Origin: Clostridia bacterium
Lineage (GTDB): Bacteria > Bacillota > Clostridia > Christensenellales > Borkfalkiaceae
DNA: 64,000 nucleotides
Direction: 5' to 3'
Assembly (NCBI GenBank): GCA_029055875.1
Contig: JAIDCJ010000006.1
Coordinates: 99,590-163,589 of the forward strand
Shown: positions 16,496 to 25,444 of the stretch, in pieces
Layout: the number at the start of each line of letters is the position of its first letter
Position numbering within the stretch: position 1 is the stretch's first letter
Position numbers and translations under genes: made by a program
Notes under the pieces: model-generated
What the model saw: only the letters and a program-made list of their open reading frames with translations
Told to the model about the DNA's origin: nothing
Databases searched by the model: none

Positions 16496-16534
16496 ACTCT
16501 ACTCTCAGTAGAGTAGAGAATTTTTCAGTAGAGT
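16496..16534. promoter_or_regulatory. Palindrome and repeated half-site between the amylase and degV genes
   Basis: ACTCTACT-CTC-AGTAGAGT is a perfect 8-3-8 inverted repeat at 16496-16514, and CAGTAGAGT recurs at 16526-16534, exactly 20 nt after its first copy. This resembles a two-site operator on one helix face in the divergent control region. Which regulator binds is unknown. Confidence 0.6.
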
Positions 16535-16639
16535 TCGATGATATAAATAGAGAGAGCAATTTTTGGAAATAGCGTGTAAAAGCAGGAAAAATGTGGTACA
16601 TTATTAGGGAGCGGCAAAAACGCTACTTAGGAGGCAACT

Positions 16640-17548
16640 ATGGCTGAATTTGAAATATTCGTAGATTCCTGCGCTAATATTCCCGATGAAATTCGCAAAA
16701 AAAAGAATATTTGCGTGGTTCCTTACATTATTACGATTAACGGTGAAGAGATCAACTGTATAGACGATAACCGTAACTATACCGAAACCGCAAAGCTTTT
16801 CTACCAGAAAATGCGCGAAGGCGCGGACGTGAAATCTTCGCTCATTGGGGAAGGACGGTTTATTGACGCGTTCACCCCCTCGCTTGAAGCGGAGAAGGAT
16901 ATAATCGTCATTACCCTTACTGCGGGCTTGAGCGGAACGTATAATCAGGCCGTGGCGGCAGGAAAGACGCTTTCGGAAAAATATCCCGACCGTAAAATCT
17001 ACGTCTTTGACAGCGCGAATGCGTCCCTTGGCGAGGGGCTTCTCGCGATTAAGATTGCGGATATGCGCGACGCAGGCGAGAGCGTTGACGCGTGCGCCGA
17101 ATGGCTGAAAAACAATATCTATAAAATGAACAGCTACTTCACCGTGGACGATTTGAAGTATTTGAGGAAGAGCGGCAGAATTTCGAGAGCCGTTGCATTT
17201 GCGGGCGGTCTTCTCAACATTAAACCCCTTTTGGACGCCGACGCAGGCGACATTGCGCAGATGCACCTCTACGGCACGGTACGCGGCAGAAAGAAGGCGC
17301 TCTCTGCGATTGTGGAAGCGTTTGATAAAAACGTGATCGATCCCGCCTCGCAGACGATTGCAATTGCGCACGCCGATTGTGAGGAAGACGCGCTCAGCCT
17401 TGCCGCCACTTTGAAAGAACACGGCGCGGGTGACATCATTATCGAATACTACGATATTTGTTCGGGCACGCACGTCGGCCCCGGTACGATTGCCCTCTTC
17501 TTTATGGGCGGCGACCGCCACGATAAATATCCGAAAAAAACAAAATAA
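16640..17548 (+). CDS. DegV-family fatty-acid-binding protein
   Basis: The 302-residue protein has the two-domain DegV/FakB fold that binds a fatty acid between domains. FVDSCANIP (7-15), LTAGLSGTYNQAV (about 93-105, the SGT motif) and FTVDDLKYLRKSGRIS (about 172-187) are family signatures. FakB proteins present fatty acids to a FakA kinase for acyl-phosphate synthesis; FakA is not in the window. TAGGAGG lies just upstream of the ATG. A rho-independent terminator follows. Confidence 0.93.
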   Translation: MAEFEIFVDSCANIPDEIRKKKNICVVPYIITINGEEINCIDDNRNYTETAKLFYQKMREGADVKSSLIGEGRFIDAFTPSLEAEKDIIVITLTAGLSGTYNQAVAAGKTLSEKYPDRKIYVFDSANASLGEGLLAIKIADMRDAGESVDACAEWLKNNIYKMNSYFTVDDLKYLRKSGRISRAVAFAGGLLNIKPLLDADAGDIAQMHLYGTVRGRKKALSAIVEAFDKNVIDPASQTIAIAHADCEEDALSLAATLKEHGAGDIIIEYYDICSGTHVGPGTIALFFMGGDRHDKYPKKTK

Positions 17549-17562
17549 ATAAAAATAAAGTT

Positions 17563-17594
17563 ACGCCTCGGAAGAAACTTCCGAGGCGTTTTTT
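17563..17594 (+). terminator. Terminator after degV-family gene
   Basis: ACGCCTCGGAAG (17563-17574) pairs perfectly with CTTCCGAGGCGT (17578-17589) around AAA, followed by T residues. Confidence 0.92.
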
Positions 17595-17601
17595 GTTGAA
17601 A

Positions 17602-18024
17602 TCAGTTTTTATCAGTTTCAAAAAAAGCTTTATATTCGGGCTCTACAACGAGCTCGCGCATGAGTTCGTCTACCGTAGCAAAAACGTGCTTTGTGGCGTT
17701 ATCTGCACTTTCCCAATACGCGGGCGCATCGTCGGCGGGAATACAGCCTAAATCATACTCGTCAAACAATTCTATCTTTTCGAGATAATAGGTATAAAAC
17801 CCCTTTGCCGACTTCACGATAACGTAACGATACCATTTATCTCTGCTGTATATTACGTTGAGAACCTTCTCATTTTCCGTGTCGTCAAGTCTCTCCCGAC
17901 ACATCATTTCTACGATTTCTTCTCGGGAAGGGAGCGTGCGTTCTCCCCGCTCTATTAAAGGCCCCCAGGAAGGAAGCGCTTCCCCTCTGTTCTTTTTACG
18001 TTTGAATAAATCGAAAAATCCCAT
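17602..18024 (-). CDS. Hypothetical acidic protein downstream of asnS
   Basis: I do not recognise this 140-residue protein. It opens MGFFDLFKRKKNRGEA, a short amphipathic basic start like that of membrane-peripheral proteins, then an acidic alpha/beta body with the aromatic stretch DKWYRYVIVKSAKGFYTYYLEKIELFDEYDLG (about 84-115). No metal or catalytic motif stands out. AAAGG precedes the ATG, and the gene follows asnS by 6 nt, so the two are probably cotranscribed. Confidence 0.65.
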   Translation of the reverse strand: MGFFDLFKRKKNRGEALPSWGPLIERGERTLPSREEIVEMMCRERLDDTENEKVLNVIYSRDKWYRYVIVKSAKGFYTYYLEKIELFDEYDLGCIPADDAPAYWESADNATKHVFATVDELMRELVVEPEYKAFFETDKN

Positions 18025-18030
18025 AAACCT

Positions 18031-19404
18031 TTACATAATATTATTGACCGAGCGCGGGAAGAGCGTTACGTCGCGGATATTTTCCATGCCCGTAACGTAC
18101 ATGACGAACCGCTCGAAGCCGAGCCCGAACCCGCTGTGCGGTACGCTGCCGAACGTGCGTAAATCGAGATACTGCTTATAGGAAGCCGTGTCCATCTTGC
18201 GCGCTTTCATGGCGGCAAGGAGTTTATCAAGATCCGCTTCGCGCTCGCTGCAACCGATAATTTCGCCGATTCCCGGCACCAATAAATCGGTAGCCGCAAC
18301 CGTCTTTCCGTCGGGGTTTTGCTTCATGTAGAAGGACTTGATATCCTTGGGATAATTCGTGACGAATACGGGTTTTTTGAACACGACCTCGGTGAGATAT
18401 TTCTCATGCTCCGTCTGCAAATCGCACCCCCACTCTACGGGGTACTGGAATTTTGCGTCTGCTTTTTTGAGAAGCTCGACCGCCTCGGTATAGTCGCAAA
18501 CCGCAAACTTGCTGTTCACAACGTGCGTGAGCTTTTCTTTCAGCCCTTTTTCTACGAACGAATCGAAGAAGGTCATTTCGTCGGGGCATTCGTCGAGCAC
18601 GGCGCGAATGACGTATTTGAGCATTTCCTCGGCAATCTCAATAATGTCGGGAAGCTCCGCAAATGCGACTTCGGGTTCGACGTGCCAGAACTCCGCCAAA
18701 TGGCGGGTGGTGTTGGAATTCTCCGCACGGAAGGAAGGCCCGAACGTGTAAATTTTCGAGAATGCCGTTGCCGCAACCTCGCCCTCTAACTGTCCCGAAA
18801 CGGAAAGTCCTGCTTTCTGTCCGAAGAAGTCGTTCTTGTAGTACTCCTCTTCGCTCTTGTATTTTGCACCGTAGCTTTGCGTTGTGACGCGGAACATTTC
18901 GCCCGCGCCCTCGCAGTCGCTCGCCGTGATAATGGGCGTATTAATATAGTAATAGCCGTGCTCGTGGAAATAGCGGTGAATTGCCTGCGCCGCAACGGAG
19001 CGCACCTTGAACACCGCCGTAAAGGTATTCGTGCGAAGGCGCAGGTGCGGAATAGAGCGCAAAAATTCGAGCGTGGTGCGCTTCTTCTGAATGGGATATT
19101 CGCTAGGACATTTGCCGAGAAGCTTCACCTCTTTCGCGTTGAGCTCGACTCCTTCGCCCTTGAACGCTTTTACGACTTCGCCGATTACCGCAACGGACGC
19201 GCCCGTTTTGGCGCATTCGCCGTCGAGCGAAACCGCGTTTTTATCAACGACGACCTGCAAGCGGGAAAAGCTCGTGCCGTCCGCAAGCTCCAAAAAGGAT
19301 ACGGCGGAAGAATCGCGGAAGGTACGCACCCAGCCGCATACCGTAACCGTTTTGCCAAGGTAAGATTTTTCTTTTAAGATTTCGCTGATATCAATATGTT
19401 TCAT
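18031..19404 (-). CDS. asnS: Asparaginyl-tRNA synthetase
   Basis: AsnRS charges tRNA-Asn with asparagine in the cytoplasm. The 457-residue length is usual. The N-terminal OB fold (VTVCGWVRTFRDSSAVSFLELADG, about 20-43) binds the anticodon. Class II motifs follow: FGPSFRAENSNTTRHLAEFWHVEPE (motif 2 region) and GFGLGFERFVMYVTGMENIRDVTLFPRS (motif 3 region). The start has AGGAG. It lies 12 nt downstream of proS, forming a leftward synthetase pair. Confidence 0.97.
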   Translation of the reverse strand: MKHIDISEILKEKSYLGKTVTVCGWVRTFRDSSAVSFLELADGTSFSRLQVVVDKNAVSLDGECAKTGASVAVIGEVVKAFKGEGVELNAKEVKLLGKCPSEYPIQKKRTTLEFLRSIPHLRLRTNTFTAVFKVRSVAAQAIHRYFHEHGYYYINTPIITASDCEGAGEMFRVTTQSYGAKYKSEEEYYKNDFFGQKAGLSVSGQLEGEVAATAFSKIYTFGPSFRAENSNTTRHLAEFWHVEPEVAFAELPDIIEIAEEMLKYVIRAVLDECPDEMTFFDSFVEKGLKEKLTHVVNSKFAVCDYTEAVELLKKADAKFQYPVEWGCDLQTEHEKYLTEVVFKKPVFVTNYPKDIKSFYMKQNPDGKTVAATDLLVPGIGEIIGCSEREADLDKLLAAMKARKMDTASYKQYLDLRTFGSVPHSGFGLGFERFVMYVTGMENIRDVTLFPRSVNNIM

Positions 19405-19416
19405 ATTAACTCCTAT

Positions 19417-20847
19417 TTAGTAGGCTCTTGCGAAGAATACGGTGTGCTGTGCTTTCTTGCCGCATACGACGCACTTCTTTGCCGTATGCGTTTTATCCAT
19501 AACGCGGGAGGTCGCCTGTGCAAACTCCTTTACTTTGTCCTCGCACTCTCTGCAGCCGCACCAGCCCGCGCGGACGAAGTTGCCCGTATTCACGCCCTCT
19601 AAAAGCTCGTCAAGCGTGCTTGCGTTTACAATGCGGGAGTTCATGCGCTCCTTTGCTTTCTCGTACATATTCTCGGCAATCGCCTTCAAGAGCTCCTGAA
19701 CGCCTTCCACAGCGTTATCGAGTGCAAGCTCCGTCTTTTCAAAATTATCGCGGCGGGCGCAGAGCATTTTGCCTGCCTCCAAATCGCGCGGGCCGAGCTC
19801 GATACGAAGCGGCACGCCCTTCATTTCCCATTCGTTGAATTTCCAGCCGGGGGAATTTTCGCTGTCGTCTAATTTTACGCGAATACCCGCCGCCGCAAGC
19901 TTTTCTTTGAGCGCGCCGCAGGCTTCGAGTACGCCCTCTTTCTTTGCGGCAATGGGAATGATAACGACCTGCACGGGTGCAACGACGGGCGGCATTACGA
20001 GCCCGCGGCTATCGCCGTGCGTCATGATGAGTGCGCCGATAAGGCGCGTGGATACCCCGAAAGACATGGTATAACCGTACTTCTGCGTACCGTCTTTATC
20101 GGTAAATTTAATATCGAACGCCTTGGAGAAATTCTGCCCCAAATAGTGGGAAGTGCCCGATTGCAGGCTCTTGCCGTCGTGCATCATGGCCTCCATGCCG
20201 TAGGTGGCAACCGCGCCCGCGAACTTCTCTTTCTCCGTCTTCTTGCCTGTGAGTACGGGCATAGCGAGAACGTTCTTGGAGAACTCCTCGTAAACGGCGA
20301 GCATCTTCTGCGTTTCCGTTTCCGCCTCTTCGGCAGTAGCGAAAACCGAATGCCCTTCCTGCCACAAAAATTCGCTTGTTCTGAGGAAAGGACGCGTGGT
20401 CTTTTCCCAGCGCATGACGTTCGCCCACTGGTTCATGCGGAGCGGTAAATCGCGCCAGGACTCGATCCAGTTGCCATACATTTTGCCGATAATGGTCTCA
20501 CTCGTCGGGCGAATGCAAAGCGGCTCGGCAAGCTTCTCCCCGCCTGCGTGCGTGACGACGGCGACCTCGGGCGCGAAGCCCTCTACGTGCTCCGCCTCCT
20601 TCGTCATATAGCTCATGGGAATGAGAAGCGGGAAATACGCGTTCTCGTAATCGTTCGCCTGAAAACGCGCGTTAAATTCGCGCTGAATGTTCTCCCAAAT
20701 CGCGTAGCCGTACGGACGAATGACCATCGTGCCCTTTACAGGGCCGTAGTCCACTAATTTGGTTTTTAATACGACGTCCGAATACCACTGCGGAAAGTCC
20801 GTTTCGATATCTGCAATTTGTGAAACGAACTGATTTTCTTTACCCAT
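19417..20847 (-). CDS. proS: Prolyl-tRNA synthetase, archaeal/eukaryotic type
   Basis: ProRS attaches proline to tRNA-Pro. The 476-residue protein lacks the INS editing insert of classical bacterial ProS and matches the short archaeal-like class (ProS type 3) found in many Clostridia. Motif 2 is seen in QWANVMRWEKTTRPFLRTSEFLWQEGHSVF, here spanning about 141-170, and motif 3 in MSFGVSTRLIGALIMTHGD. The C-terminal zinc-binding-like domain has WCGCRECEDK and KKCVVCGKKAQHTVFFARAY. GGAG precedes the ATG. Two tRNA-Pro genes lie a few kilobases away. Confidence 0.97.
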   Translation of the reverse strand: MGKENQFVSQIADIETDFPQWYSDVVLKTKLVDYGPVKGTMVIRPYGYAIWENIQREFNARFQANDYENAYFPLLIPMSYMTKEAEHVEGFAPEVAVVTHAGGEKLAEPLCIRPTSETIIGKMYGNWIESWRDLPLRMNQWANVMRWEKTTRPFLRTSEFLWQEGHSVFATAEEAETETQKMLAVYEEFSKNVLAMPVLTGKKTEKEKFAGAVATYGMEAMMHDGKSLQSGTSHYLGQNFSKAFDIKFTDKDGTQKYGYTMSFGVSTRLIGALIMTHGDSRGLVMPPVVAPVQVVIIPIAAKKEGVLEACGALKEKLAAAGIRVKLDDSENSPGWKFNEWEMKGVPLRIELGPRDLEAGKMLCARRDNFEKTELALDNAVEGVQELLKAIAENMYEKAKERMNSRIVNASTLDELLEGVNTGNFVRAGWCGCRECEDKVKEFAQATSRVMDKTHTAKKCVVCGKKAQHTVFFARAY

Positions 20848-20881
20848 AGCTTTGCTCCGTTTTGTTCAAATTTTTAGGAAT

Positions 20882-20890
20882 ATTATACCA
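20882..20890 (-). promoter_or_regulatory. Extended -10 element upstream of proS
   Basis: On the minus strand TGG-TATAAT forms an extended -10 box about 35 nt before the proS start; no good -35 hexamer is visible, which is common for extended -10 promoters. Confidence 0.5.
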
Positions 20891-20991
20891 TATCTTTTTC
20901 CGCGCGTCTATTATTTAAGAGAAGTTTGCCCGCAAAAATTATGAATTGGACTTTTTGTTAAAAATTTCTTGATAAAAATGGGCGTCTACGC

Positions 20992-21020
20992 TTGATAAAA
21001 AAATAATTCTTCGCTATAAT
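20992..21020 (+). promoter_or_regulatory. Promoter of the phosphohexomutase-transketolase operon
   Basis: TTGATA (20992-20997), a 17-nt spacer and TATAAT (21015-21020), about 38 nt before the ATG at 21058. Confidence 0.8.
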
Positions 21021-21057
21021 GAAAGTGTATGTATTCTCTCACAAAGGATAGGTACTT

Positions 21058-22563
21058 ATGACGCGGCAGGATTTCCTAAGACTCAAAAACGGAACGGACG
21101 TGCGCGGCACCGCAATCGAAGCGGAAAACGACCCCGTTACGCTCACCGACGAGGCAGTCTATGAAATTGCGAGGGCGTTTTGCCTGTGGCTGACGACGAA
21201 AAAACGCATTGCTGCGCCTACGATTGCCATAGGTCACGATTCCCGCCTCTCGGCAAAGCGCATTGAAAAAGCGCTTATACGAGGCTTCACCGATTGCGGA
21301 AGAGACGTTATTTTAACGGGACTATCCTCTACGCCGTCCATGTTCATGCTTTTGCAGGAAGATTTCGGCGCGGACGCCTCGGTTATGATTACGGCAAGCC
21401 ACCTCCCCTTCCAAAAGAACGGCTTAAAATTCTTTGTGAAGGAAGGCGGTCTCGAAGGCGAGGATATTACCGAAATACTTCAAATTGCGGCAGCGGGAAA
21501 TTTTCCCCGCGGCAACGGAACAGTAATGCGGAAATCCTATCTTGAAAAATACGCCTTAGACCTCGTGAAAAAGGTACGCACGGCGTGCGGAAAGCAGCAG
21601 CCGCTTCAAGGCAAGCGCATTCTCGTGGACGCGGGGAACGGCGCGGGCGGGTTCTATGCCGACCTCGTGTTAAAGCCCCTCGGCGCGGACGTTGCGGGTT
21701 CACAGTTCTTAGAGCCGGACGGCTCCTTCCCGAACCACATTCCGAACCCCGAAAATGCGGAAGCAATGAAATCGGTATGCGACGCCGTAAAAAGGCACAA
21801 AGCCGATTTCGGGATCATCTTCGATACCGACGTTGACCGTGCGGGCGCCGTTTCCGCAGACGGCGAGGAAATTAACCGCAACCGTTTGATTGCGCTCATC
21901 TCGGCAATTCTTTTGGAAGAAAGGCAGGGCGCGTATATCGTAACAGACTCCGTCACGAGCGACGGCCTCACGCAGTTCATTGCAGGCCATGGCGGCGTGC
22001 ACCACCGCTATAAACGCGGATATAAAAACGTTATCAACGAGAGCATCCGCTTAAACGCGGAAGGGAAATACTGCCCGCTTGCAATCGAGACGAGCGGCCA
22101 CGCCGCGTTCCGAGAGAATTACTTTCTCGACGACGGTGCATATCTTGTAACGAGGATACTGATAGCGCTTGCAAAGTGTGCGGAAGAAGGGAAAGAATTG
22201 ACAGACCTCATTTCCTCTCTACCAGAAGCGGAAGAAACGCAAGAGATTCGGCTCCCCTTTGCGGCGGGCGTCGATTTCAAAACGCTGGGAGCTCAAGTAA
22301 TTGAGGAGCTCAAAGAATATGCAAACGGCTCCCCCTTCCTCTCGCTTGCTCCCGACAATTACGAGGGCGTGCGCGTGAACTTTGCCGAAGGCGAGGGCGA
22401 CGGCTGGGCGCTCGTACGCATGAGCCTGCACGAGCCCATTATGCCAATCAATATAGAAAGCAACGTGAAAGGCGGAAACGCCATCATGATTCAAAAATTA
22501 TACGGGTTCTTAAAAAAATACCCCTTCTTACATACGGAAGGAATGAAGCAAACAATCATTTAA
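21058..22563 (+). CDS. Phosphomannomutase/phosphoglucomutase family protein
   Basis: The 501-residue enzyme interconverts hexose 1- and 6-phosphates. The phosphoserine loop is ITASHLPFQKNGLKFF (about 111-126), the magnesium loop is FDTDVDRAG (about 258-266), and AIETSGHAAFRENYFLDDGAYL is the sugar-binding loop. The C-terminal phosphate-binding segment is near RMSLHEPIMPINIES. It differs from the GlmM at 34-35 kb, so it likely handles glucose or mannose phosphates. AAAGGA lies upstream. Transketolase starts 11 nt downstream, giving a sugar-phosphate operon. Confidence 0.92.
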   Translation: MTRQDFLRLKNGTDVRGTAIEAENDPVTLTDEAVYEIARAFCLWLTTKKRIAAPTIAIGHDSRLSAKRIEKALIRGFTDCGRDVILTGLSSTPSMFMLLQEDFGADASVMITASHLPFQKNGLKFFVKEGGLEGEDITEILQIAAAGNFPRGNGTVMRKSYLEKYALDLVKKVRTACGKQQPLQGKRILVDAGNGAGGFYADLVLKPLGADVAGSQFLEPDGSFPNHIPNPENAEAMKSVCDAVKRHKADFGIIFDTDVDRAGAVSADGEEINRNRLIALISAILLEERQGAYIVTDSVTSDGLTQFIAGHGGVHHRYKRGYKNVINESIRLNAEGKYCPLAIETSGHAAFRENYFLDDGAYLVTRILIALAKCAEEGKELTDLISSLPEAEETQEIRLPFAAGVDFKTLGAQVIEELKEYANGSPFLSLAPDNYEGVRVNFAEGEGDGWALVRMSLHEPIMPINIESNVKGGNAIMIQKLYGFLKKYPFLHTEGMKQTII

Positions 22564-22574
22564 GGAGAAAGTAT

Positions 22575-24656
22575 ATGCAGCAACAGGAACAGCAGGAAAA
22601 ACAGCAACAAAAAACGATGAGTCTTCAGCAGGCGACGGTCAACGCCATTCGTATTCTTTCGGCTGAGGCAATTCAAAAGGCAAACTCGGGCCACCCCGGG
22701 CTTCCTCTCGGCTGTGCGCCGATTGGCTATGCGTTATTCCAGAAGTTTTTGAAATTCAATAATTTGGACGTGAACTGGGATAACCGCGACCGCTTTATTC
22801 TCTCCGCGGGGCACGGCTCCATGCTCTATTATTCTCTCCTCTATCTGTACGGGTTCGGGCTCTCGAAGGACGATTTGGCTTCCTTCCGTCAGCTCGGTTC
22901 CAAAACGCCCGGCCACCCCGAATACGGTCAGACACTCGGCGTTGAAACCACAACGGGGCCTTTGGGACAGGGCATTGCAAACGCCGTAGGTATGGCGCTT
23001 GCCGAAGCGCACTTGGCTGCAAAATTCAACCGCAAGGGCTTCCCTATCGTAGACCACTATACCTATGCGCTCTGCGGCGACGGGTGCTTGGAAGAGGGCA
23101 TCTCCTACGAGGCGTGCTCGTTTGCGGGCGCGCACAAGCTCGGCAAGCTCATTTTGTTCTACGACGATAACGAAATTACCATTGAGGGAAAAACCGATAT
23201 CACCTTCAAAGAGGATATTGCAAAGCGTTTTACGGCGCAGAACTGGCAGGTCATTAAGGTGGATTTGACGAAAAACACCGAAGACAAAAAGACCGGCATG
23301 AAAAAGCCCGACAATATAGGCGCAATCAGTAACGCAATCAGAAAGGCGCGCAGAGAAAAGCACAAGCCCTCTATCATTATTTTCAAAACGAAGATCGGTT
23401 ACGGCTCGCCCTTAGAGGGTAGCGAAAAAATCCACGGCGCACCGCTCGGCGAAGAGAATATACAGTTGCTGAAAGAAAAACTCGGCTGGACGTGCGAGGA
23501 AGAGTTCGAGGTGCCTTGGGAAGTTTTGAAGCACACCTCTCAGCCCGGTGCGAAGGGTGCGAAGCTCGAACAGGATTGGAAAAGCCTGCTTGCAAAATAT
23601 GCAATTAAATATCCCGATCTTGCGGACGAATATAAAGCTGCAATGAGCGGCGAGCTCCCCAACTTTGAAAAAATGAAGGATCTCCTTGTGTTCGACAAAT
23701 CTATGTCAACCCGCGAGGCGTCCTCCGTAGTGCTCAACAAAATGGCCGCGCTCGTGCCCTCTATCGTAGGCGGCAGCGCAGACCTCGGCCCCTCCAATAT
23801 GTCGATTATGCAGGACACCGATACGGTGACTTACGGCGACTTCTCCGCCAAAAACCACGCGGGCAGAAATATCCACTTCGGCGTACGCGAGCACGCAATG
23901 GCGGCTATCTCGAACGGTATTCAGCTCCACGGCGGACTCCGCCCTTACTGCTCTACCTTCTTTACGTTCTCCGATTACTGCAAGCCCGCAATGCGCCTTT
24001 CCGCGCTCATGAATATTCCCGTGACCTACGTATTCACGCACGACTCGATTGGCGTAGGCGAGGACGGCCCTACGCATCAGCCTATCGAACAGCTCATTTC
24101 GCTTCGCTCCATTCCGAATATGAAGGTGTTCCGCCCTGCCGACGGCAAGGAAGTGGTAGCGGCGTGGATCTCCGCGCTCAAAGGAAATTCCCCTACCGCG
24201 TTGGTGCTCAGCCGTCAGACGCTCCCGCAGTACAAAAAGAGCGGGCTCGGTGCACTCAAAGGCGGATATATCCTCGAGGACTGCAAGGGTAAGCCCGACG
24301 TTATTTTAATGGCGAGCGGTTCGGAAGTGGATATCTGCATGCAAGCAAGAGCCATTCTGCACAAGGACGGAATGCGGGTACGCGTGGTTTCTATGCCCTG
24401 TTTGGAAGAGTTTGAAAAGCAGGACGAAAAATACAAGGAAAGCGTACTTCCCGCTGCCGTAAAAGCAAGAATCTGCGTGGAAGCGGGTTCCCCTCACAGC
24501 TGGTATAAGTACGTTGGAGAGCTGGGTGAAATCTTCTGTATGCACTCGTTCGGTAAGAGCGCACCCGCGCCCGAGCTTTTCAAAAAATACGGCTTCACCG
24601 TGGAAAACATCGTGCAAAAAGCAAAGCAGACCTATAACAAGCTCTGGAACAGATAA
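22575..24656 (+). CDS. tkt: Transketolase
   Basis: Transketolase moves two-carbon units between sugar phosphates in the non-oxidative pentose phosphate pathway. The 693-residue protein has GHPGLPLGCAPIGYALF near the start, the thiamine diphosphate motif GDGCLEEGISYEACSFAG (about 170-187), EHAMAAISNGIQLHGG with the catalytic Glu region, and DSIGVGEDGPTHQP. The first 17 residues are a glutamine-rich extension (MQQQEQQEKQQQK) not usual for the family. AAGGAG precedes the ATG. Confidence 0.97.
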   Translation: MQQQEQQEKQQQKTMSLQQATVNAIRILSAEAIQKANSGHPGLPLGCAPIGYALFQKFLKFNNLDVNWDNRDRFILSAGHGSMLYYSLLYLYGFGLSKDDLASFRQLGSKTPGHPEYGQTLGVETTTGPLGQGIANAVGMALAEAHLAAKFNRKGFPIVDHYTYALCGDGCLEEGISYEACSFAGAHKLGKLILFYDDNEITIEGKTDITFKEDIAKRFTAQNWQVIKVDLTKNTEDKKTGMKKPDNIGAISNAIRKARREKHKPSIIIFKTKIGYGSPLEGSEKIHGAPLGEENIQLLKEKLGWTCEEEFEVPWEVLKHTSQPGAKGAKLEQDWKSLLAKYAIKYPDLADEYKAAMSGELPNFEKMKDLLVFDKSMSTREASSVVLNKMAALVPSIVGGSADLGPSNMSIMQDTDTVTYGDFSAKNHAGRNIHFGVREHAMAAISNGIQLHGGLRPYCSTFFTFSDYCKPAMRLSALMNIPVTYVFTHDSIGVGEDGPTHQPIEQLISLRSIPNMKVFRPADGKEVVAAWISALKGNSPTALVLSRQTLPQYKKSGLGALKGGYILEDCKGKPDVILMASGSEVDICMQARAILHKDGMRVRVVSMPCLEEFEKQDEKYKESVLPAAVKARICVEAGSPHSWYKYVGELGEIFCMHSFGKSAPAPELFKKYGFTVENIVQKAKQTYNKLWNR

Positions 24657-24666
24657 AATATTTATT

Positions 24667-24697
24667 GCGCCGCGCTTCAATGCGCGGCGCTTTTTTT
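24667..24697 (+). terminator. Terminator after tkt
   Basis: GCGCCGCGC (24667-24675) pairs with GCGCGGCGC (24682-24690), followed by seven T residues. Confidence 0.92.
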
Positions 24698-24701
24698 CAC
24701 A

Positions 24702-24737
24702 AAAAAAATGCGTGCGGGAATTCCGTACGCATTTTTT
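24702..24737 (-). terminator. Terminator of the XRE regulator gene
   Basis: An imperfect ATGCGTGCGG/CCGTACGCAT stem around GAATT is flanked by A and T runs and lies immediately behind the leftward regulator gene. Confidence 0.7.
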
Positions 24738-24942
24738 AATCTTCCAGACCGACGAGATAATCGATACTCACTCCGAAATACTTTGCAATGGCTATGAGCT
24801 TCGAGAGCGTCGGCTCGCTTTTCCCCTGCTCCCAGTAGCTGATAATCGATTTCCCTACGTCAAGCTCCTTGGCAAGCTGTACCTGTCCGATATTCCGCTC
24901 CACCCTTAGCGCATGAAATTGTTCCGCGAACACATTATTCAT
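24736..24942 (-). CDS. Small XRE-family transcriptional regulator
   Basis: The 68-residue form MNNVFAEQFHALRVERN is chosen because GGGAG lies 9 nt upstream of the ATG at 24942. It is a single Cro/CI-type helix-turn-helix: QVQLAKELDVGKSIISYWEQGKSEPTLSKLIAIAKYFGVSIDYLVG, here spanning about residues 20-65, with no sensor domain. The ribosome binding site lies inside one of two matching palindromes, and the other sits in the promoter of the divergent zinc-ribbon gene, so it probably represses itself and its neighbour. Confidence 0.9.
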   Translation of the reverse strand: MNNVFAEQFHALRVERNIGQVQLAKELDVGKSIISYWEQGKSEPTLSKLIAIAKYFGVSIDYLVGLED

Positions 24943-24952
24943 ATACACATTC

Positions 24953-25004
24953 TCCCATAATTTTGGGAAAAATACTTGACTTCCCAACATATTGGGAGTA
25001 TGAT
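24953..25004. promoter_or_regulatory. Twin palindromic operators and promoter for the divergent pair
   Basis: TCCCATAATTTTGGGA (24953-24968) and TCCCAACATATTGGGA (24982-24997) share the half-site TCCCA with a 6-nt centre; their centres are 29 nt apart. The second lies exactly between TTGACT (24976-24981) and TATGAT (24999-25004), a 17-nt-spaced rightward promoter. Binding would block RNA polymerase at both genes. Confidence 0.8.
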
Positions 25005-25031
25005 AAAGATATCTTAACTAAGGAGAGAATT

Positions 25032-25388
25032 ATGTACTGTAAAAAATGCGGAAATTTTATCAATGACGGCGCGACGTTTTGTACGCAATGCGGCGAGCCT
25101 GTAAGCGGCACGGCTACCCCTACTTATACGCCCCAATATCAGCAGCCCGTAGCACAAAAGCAAACGAACACGCTTGCTATCGTCGGCTTTATCCTTTCCT
25201 TCTTCTTCACGCTTGTCGGCCTCATTTGCTCGATCATCGCTTACAAGAACGCTGATTCGCAATACGGCGGAAACGGAAAGGGACTTGCCCTTGCAGGAAT
25301 TATTATCAGTTCCATTGCCATGGCAGTTGCAGTTATTTGGATTATCGTTGCAGTTGCCGTACTCGGTACAGCCGCATCATTCCTCTAA
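25032..25388 (+). CDS. Zinc-ribbon DUF4190-type membrane protein
   Basis: The start MYCKKCGNF at 25032 is set by AAGGAG 7 nt upstream. The 118-residue protein has an N-terminal zinc ribbon (CKKCGNFINDGATFCTQCGE, cysteines at 3, 6, 18, 21), a proline/glutamine linker and two membrane helices (about 50-75 and 90-115) with a glycine-rich turn, as in DUF4190 proteins. Function is unknown; such proteins are often stress- or envelope-related. It is divergent from the XRE regulator and shares its operators, so it is the likely regulated target. Confidence 0.85.
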   Translation: MYCKKCGNFINDGATFCTQCGEPVSGTATPTYTPQYQQPVAQKQTNTLAIVGFILSFFFTLVGLICSIIAYKNADSQYGGNGKGLALAGIIISSIAMAVAVIWIIVAVAVLGTAASFL

Positions 25389-25399
25389 AAAGAACAAAT

Positions 25400-25436
25400 A
25401 AAAAGAGCTTCCCCTTTTGAGGAAGCTCTTTTTTTA
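25400..25436. terminator. Bidirectional terminator between zinc-ribbon gene and gpsA
   Basis: AAAGAGCTTCC (25402-25412) pairs with GGAAGCTCTTT (25421-25431), with A and T runs on the two sides. Confidence 0.9.
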
Positions 25437-25444
25437 TCGTTTTA

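Noticed and set aside
16604..17521. 305-residue open frame on the minus strand over the degV-family gene
   Set aside because: It is the antisense shadow of a clear gene, has no ribosome binding site and encodes a low-complexity composition without family motifs.
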